Below, in pieces: positions 60,737-64,000 of a stretch of DNA of 64,000 bases. The DNA is from Asaia platycodi JCM 25414 (GTDB lineage Bacteria; Pseudomonadota; Alphaproteobacteria; Acetobacterales; Acetobacteraceae): NCBI RefSeq assembly GCF_000614545.1, contig NZ_BAKW01000008.1:1-64000 (forward strand), given 5' to 3'. How positions within the stretch are numbered: position 1 is the stretch's first letter; the number at the start of each line of letters is the position of its first letter. The position numbers were made by a program, and so were the translations under genes. The notes beneath the pieces are model-generated. The model did no database searches. It was not told the DNA's origin and saw only the letters and a list, made by a program, of their open reading frames with translations.

Positions 60737-62316
60737 ATGTCCTCTCCCGATCGTCTGCCCATTCGCCGGGCACTTCTCTCCGTCTCAGACAAGGCGGGGC
60801 TGATCGCGCTCGGCAGGGCGCTCGTCGCGCAGGGGGCGCAGCTTCTCTCGACCGGCGGCTCAGCCAAGGCGCTGCGCGATGCCGGGCTCGATGTGACCGA
60901 TGTGTCCGACCACACCGGTTTTCCTGAAATTCTGGACGGTCGCGTCAAGACGCTTGTACCGCAGATTCATGGTGGCATTCTGGGGCGTCGCGACCTTGCG
61001 GCGCATCTTGCCCAGATGGACCAGCACAACATCGTTCCGATCGATCTTGTCTGCGTCAACCTCTATCCTTTCGCTGCAACAGTAGCGTCAGGTGCAGGCG
61101 TTGAGGACTGCATCGAGAATATCGACATCGGCGGCCCCGCCCTTATTCGCGCTGCGGCCAAGAACCACCATCACGTCGTCATTCTGACGGAGCCGGCACA
61201 ATATGCAGCGCTCATTGAAGCACTGAACCAGGGCGGTTCTACCCTGCAGAGCGTCAGCTTTGGGCCGGTGCCGCCTACGCCCATACTGCTGCGTATGATT
61301 CCATGATCGCGGCATGGTTTGCCGGTCAGCGCGGTGACGCGTTGCCCGAGACCATGACGGTGAGCGGCGCCCGCCGCGAGTTGCTGCGCTACGGCGAGAA
61401 CCCGCATCAGAATGCGGCCTTCTACGTCACGTCAGAGAAGCGTTACGGCATTGCCACTGCGACCCAGATCCAGGGTAAGGCGCTGAGCTATAACAATCTC
61501 AATGATACCGATGCTGCTTTCGAGGCCGTCGCCGAGTTCGACAAGCCGAGTGTCGTGATCGTGAAACACGCCAATCCCTGCGGCGTCGCCAGTGCCGAGA
61601 CGCTCGAAGCCGCCTGGAAATCCGCGCTGAAATGCGATTCGGTTTCGGCTTTCGGCGGTATCGTGGCGCTCAATCGCCCGCTCGACGAGGCGACAGCAGA
61701 GCAGATCGCGACGATTTTCACCGAGGTGATCGTCGCACCCGATGCGACAGAGGGCGCAAAGACCGTTCTGAGCCGCAAGAAGAATTTGCGTCTGCTGCTG
61801 ACGGGTGGTGTGCCTTCGGCGATCTCCGAGGGGCTGACGTTCAAATCGGTTGCTGGCGGTTTTCTCGCCCAGAGCCGTGACGCGGGGCAGGTGACGGAGG
61901 CCGATCTGCGCGTCGTTACCAAGCGTGCGCCGACCGAGGCCGAAATGGCCGATCTGCTTTTCGCGTTCCGTGTCGCCAAGCACGTCAAATCCAACGCCGT
62001 GATCTACGCCAGGGATCGCGCGACGGTCGGCATCGGCGCCGGTCAGATGTCGCGCGTTGACTCAGCCCGTATCGCAGCGCGCAAGAGCCTGGACGCTGCC
62101 GAAGCCGCAGGGGAGGCCGTTGCTTTGACGCAGGGTTCCGTCGCAGCTTCTGATGCGTTCTTCCCCTTCGCTGACGGGCTTGAGAGCGTGATCGCTGCGG
62201 GTGCCGTCGCTGTCATTCAGCCGGGCGGGTCGATCCGTGATCAGGAGGTGATCGATGCAGCCGATGCGGCCGGCATAGCGATGGTCTTTACCGGTATGCG
62301 CCATTTCCGTCACTAA
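60737..62316 (+). CDS. purH: Bifunctional AICAR transformylase/IMP cyclohydrolase (1-nt frameshift near 61262)
   Basis: Catalyses the last two steps to IMP. The IMP cyclohydrolase domain ([70 protein letters not shown]) is read from ATG 60737; the transformylase domain ([74 protein letters not shown]) is one frame over. The junction is a lost base near 61262, before [20 protein letters not shown]. Corrected length ~526 residues is standard. A lesion in purine synthesis would give an auxotroph, so sequence error is the better explanation. Confidence 0.96.
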
Positions 62317-62350
62317 CGGTCAGGGCGACGGGTCGAAAACAGGAGGCAGA

Positions 62351-63067
62351 ATGGGTAATCGGGTGCAGAGTCTTTTCGCATCGATAGGGCTTGCAGCTCT
62401 TATTGGCGGCTTTACAGGTGCGGCCTCGGCCGCAACGACACTGCCAGCCGATACCGTCCTGCCCGGTAATTGCGTGTTCGATCTTGCCAGTTTGCCGCGC
62501 TTCTCCGGCAAGATAGAGCGCCTGCTGCCCGGCACCCAGGGAGATGCCGTTGGTGCCCTTCTGACGGATGGCACCGAAGTCGAAATGCCGCCTGGTCTCG
62601 CCGCGCAGGACCATCATCTGCGTGCAGGGGTCACGCTCGTCGTAAAGGGATTGGTCGCGCCGTCACTGCATCTGGTGCGTGCCTTCGCGCTGAGTGGAAA
62701 GGCGGATCTCTGCGCTTCTCCGATGCCCGAGTTGGTCACTTCAGCGCCCCCAGCCAATGCAGAGGGTCGTATTGTGAGGTTGCTTCATGATGGTGACGGC
62801 GCTCTTAACGGCGCGGTGCTGAACAACGGCACTGTGTTACGCGTACCCGCCTCTGGCGCACGCACCAGTTTTCTGACTCTAGGGGCGCCTATCTATGCCG
62901 ATGGCTATGGTTATCAGACCGCTTTCGGCAAGCTGGTAGTGGCTCGTCGTCTCGGGCCGGATCGGTTGCAGGCAGTTCATGTTTCCGACGAGCCGCTCAT
63001 TCCGCGTGGTGCTCCACCGGGCTCTGCCGGTTACGATCAGATCGACGCGCCTGGCGGCGGGGAATAG
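62351..63067 (+). CDS. Exported protein with two copies of an OB-like module, function unknown
   Basis: 238 residues, intact. Signal peptide (LFASIGLAALIGGFTGAASA), mature N-terminus with Cys (PGNCVFDLASLPRF). Two similar ~65-residue units follow: residues ~53-118 (GKIERLLPGTQGDAVGALLT, DGTEVEMPPGLA) and ~139-202 (GRIVRLLHDGDGALNGAVLN, NGTVLRVPASGA). Each has the pattern G-x-I-x-x-L-L ... G-A-x-L-x-(D/N)-G-T-x-(L/V)-x-(M/V)-P, suggesting an internal duplication of a small beta-barrel. The C-terminus is Pro/Gly-rich. I do not recognise a characterised family. 34 bp after purH, but a separate role is likely. Confidence 0.75.
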   Translation: MGNRVQSLFASIGLAALIGGFTGAASAATTLPADTVLPGNCVFDLASLPRFSGKIERLLPGTQGDAVGALLTDGTEVEMPPGLAAQDHHLRAGVTLVVKGLVAPSLHLVRAFALSGKADLCASPMPELVTSAPPANAEGRIVRLLHDGDGALNGAVLNNGTVLRVPASGARTSFLTLGAPIYADGYGYQTAFGKLVVARRLGPDRLQAVHVSDEPLIPRGAPPGSAGYDQIDAPGGGE

Positions 63068-63075
63068 GGTTGAAA

Positions 63076-63103
63076 ATACCCCGCCCTATCTTGGGCGGGG
63101 TAT
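63076..63103. terminator. Bidirectional terminator between convergent genes
   Basis: ATACCCCGCCC (63076-63086), loop TATCTT, GGGCGGGGTAT (63093-63103): an 11-bp perfect GC-rich stem between two convergent stop codons. Preceded by AAAA on one side, which gives a short T tract on the minus strand. Confidence 0.8.
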
Positions 63104-63109
63104 CTCGAT

Positions 63110-64000
63110 TCAGACGATGTCTGATTCGCGCAATGCCAGAGTGAGGCAGGGCGAGAGCGGGAGAATGGGCGCGACCGTAGCCTGAAACGCGTGATAGAGA
63201 TCGGCTTTGTCAGGATAGACCTCGGCCGAGATACGTCCCTGTGCATCGACCTCGTTACGCCAGCCGCCATGTTCCTGGTCGATCAGCGTCTCAGCGATAT
63301 AATCCCAGAGTTTGCGGTACCATGTTTCATAGGCGGGGCTCCCCGTTCGTTTGAGAAGGTTGACCGCAGCAGTGACGGCTTCGGCCTGCACCCAATGCGC
63401 ACGTACCGTCACATGCGGTTTGTGATCCCAGTCTATCGTATAGATCATGCCCGGCCTGCCATCAGGCGCCCAGCCGTAACGCAGGGCAGCATCGAGCAGT
63501 GCCCGCGAATCATGCAGCATCCATCCGGGGGCAACGCCCTCGCGGCGCAGGAGGGCGGCTTCGACCTTGACCGTCAGATGCGCCCATTCTGCGAAGTGCC
63601 CCGGTGTCATGCCGTAGGGACGCAATGAATCCGTTGGCTTGTCTTTGTTGTAGTCGCGCAGCAGCACCCAGTCGCGGCTGAAATGCTCGGGCATGCAATA
63701 GTCGTGACTGCCCGCAATCTCGTGCACGAAGCGATGGACGATGCGATGGGCGCGCTTGAGCCATTCATCATTGCCGGTGATGTCTGCAAGAGCGAGGCAG
63801 GCCTCGGTCGAGTGCATGTTCGCGTTCGCCCCGCGATAATCTTCCTCATCGCTCCAGTTACGCGCGAAGCTCTCGCGCATGACGCCTTCTTCTTCCGACC
63901 AGTAATGCGTCTCTAGAATTTCGGTGGCGAGGGAGAGGAGTTTCTCGCCCCCCTCGACGCCGAGCAGCGTTGCAGAGGACCCGGCGAGCGCGACGAAAGC
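63110..64000 (-). CDS. AGE-family epimerase/isomerase (N-acylglucosamine 2-epimerase-like), partial
   Basis: The C-terminal ~296 codons; the start lies beyond the right edge. An (alpha/alpha)6-barrel enzyme like AGE, cellobiose epimerase, YihS or mannose isomerase: NMHSTEACLALADITGNDEW, HIxH-type EHFSRDWVLLRDYN, PGHFAEWAHLTVKVEA, and VRAHWVQAEAVTAAVNLLK (catalytic His and Glu region), WDYIAETLIDQEHGGWRNEV. The HWVQAEA block points to mannose isomerase or sugar epimerase activity rather than sialic-acid metabolism, but the substrate is open. The visible frame is intact. Confidence 0.87.
   Translation of the reverse strand, partial: AFVALAGSSATLLGVEGGEKLLSLATEILETHYWSEEEGVMRESFARNWSDEEDYRGANANMHSTEACLALADITGNDEWLKRAHRIVHRFVHEIAGSHDYCMPEHFSRDWVLLRDYNKDKPTDSLRPYGMTPGHFAEWAHLTVKVEAALLRREGVAPGWMLHDSRALLDAALRYGWAPDGRPGMIYTIDWDHKPHVTVRAHWVQAEAVTAAVNLLKRTGSPAYETWYRKLWDYIAETLIDQEHGGWRNEVDAQGRISAEVYPDKADLYHAFQATVAPILPLSPCLTLALRESDIV

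Overview
The window looks like chromosomal DNA of an acetic acid bacterium (Alphaproteobacteria, Acetobacteraceae; an Asaia/Gluconobacter/Kozakia-type organism). This is inferred from the moderately high GC content, the Entner-Doudoroff pair edd-eda, an acetate kinase-phosphoketolase operon, the alphaproteobacterial DUF2849-cysI-DUF934 sulfite reductase cluster, a polyol ABC importer with polyol dehydrogenase and ribulokinase, and metX-metW. I saw no rRNA, tRNA, CRISPR array, insertion sequence, integrase or prophage gene. It reads as core and metabolic chromosome, not a mobile island.

The dominant feature is a large number of single-base indels. I count about 39 positions where a conserved protein continues in another frame. 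Almost all are one missing base, usually G or C in a run of 2-5. They hit alaS (twice), purH, glk, xfp, edd, eda, dctA, moaB and many others. Because housekeeping genes are hit as often as accessory ones, I read them as sequence or assembly errors, not gene decay. Broken genes are therefore annotated as single CDSs, with the frameshift positions stated. Three apparent fusions (NusB-ThiL, carbonic anhydrase-EEP nuclease, Edd-Eda) are explained the same way.

Layout. 0-6.5 kb: partial porin, PCuAC-like protein, nrdR-nusB-thiL, a GNAT-like protein, an SDR, glk. 6.5-9.8 kb: dctA with an alginate-export-type porin. 9.8-12.2 kb: sulfite reductase operon. 12.4-17.4 kb: flavin reductase, then an AKR-Nudix-mtnK operon, an EEP nuclease and carbonic anhydrase. 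17.5-20.8 kb: alaS and GtrA. 20.8-25 kb: a TonB receptor, kinase and PnuC operon, probably for vitamin salvage. 25-30.2 kb: a hypothetical gene, MFS, amidase, nadK, moaB. 30.3-34 kb: a ~1250-residue multidomain glycosyltransferase. 34-38.5 kb: metX-metW behind a structured leader, nitroreductase, rhlE. 38.9-44 kb: ackA-xfp-HAD-GST. 44.3-49.7 kb: polyol ABC transporter, dehydrogenase and FGGY kinase, with no binding protein. 49.9-52.8 kb: a large TonB receptor. 53.1-55.6 kb: edd-eda. 55.8-60 kb: tripartite drug efflux. 60.1-64 kb: YdjM-like protein, purH, a secreted duplicated-domain protein, and a partial AGE-family epimerase.

Together the genes describe a sugar and polyol oxidiser. Polyols enter by the ABC importer, are oxidised to a ketose by the SDR and phosphorylated by the FGGY kinase. 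Pentose phosphates can then be cleaved by phosphoketolase to acetyl phosphate, which acetate kinase turns into acetate and ATP. Glucose is phosphorylated by Glk and can be routed through Edd/Eda. The most promising unexplained signals are a leader RNA upstream of metX with mutually exclusive helices, the TonB receptor-kinase-PnuC cassette, and the missing solute-binding protein of the polyol importer.
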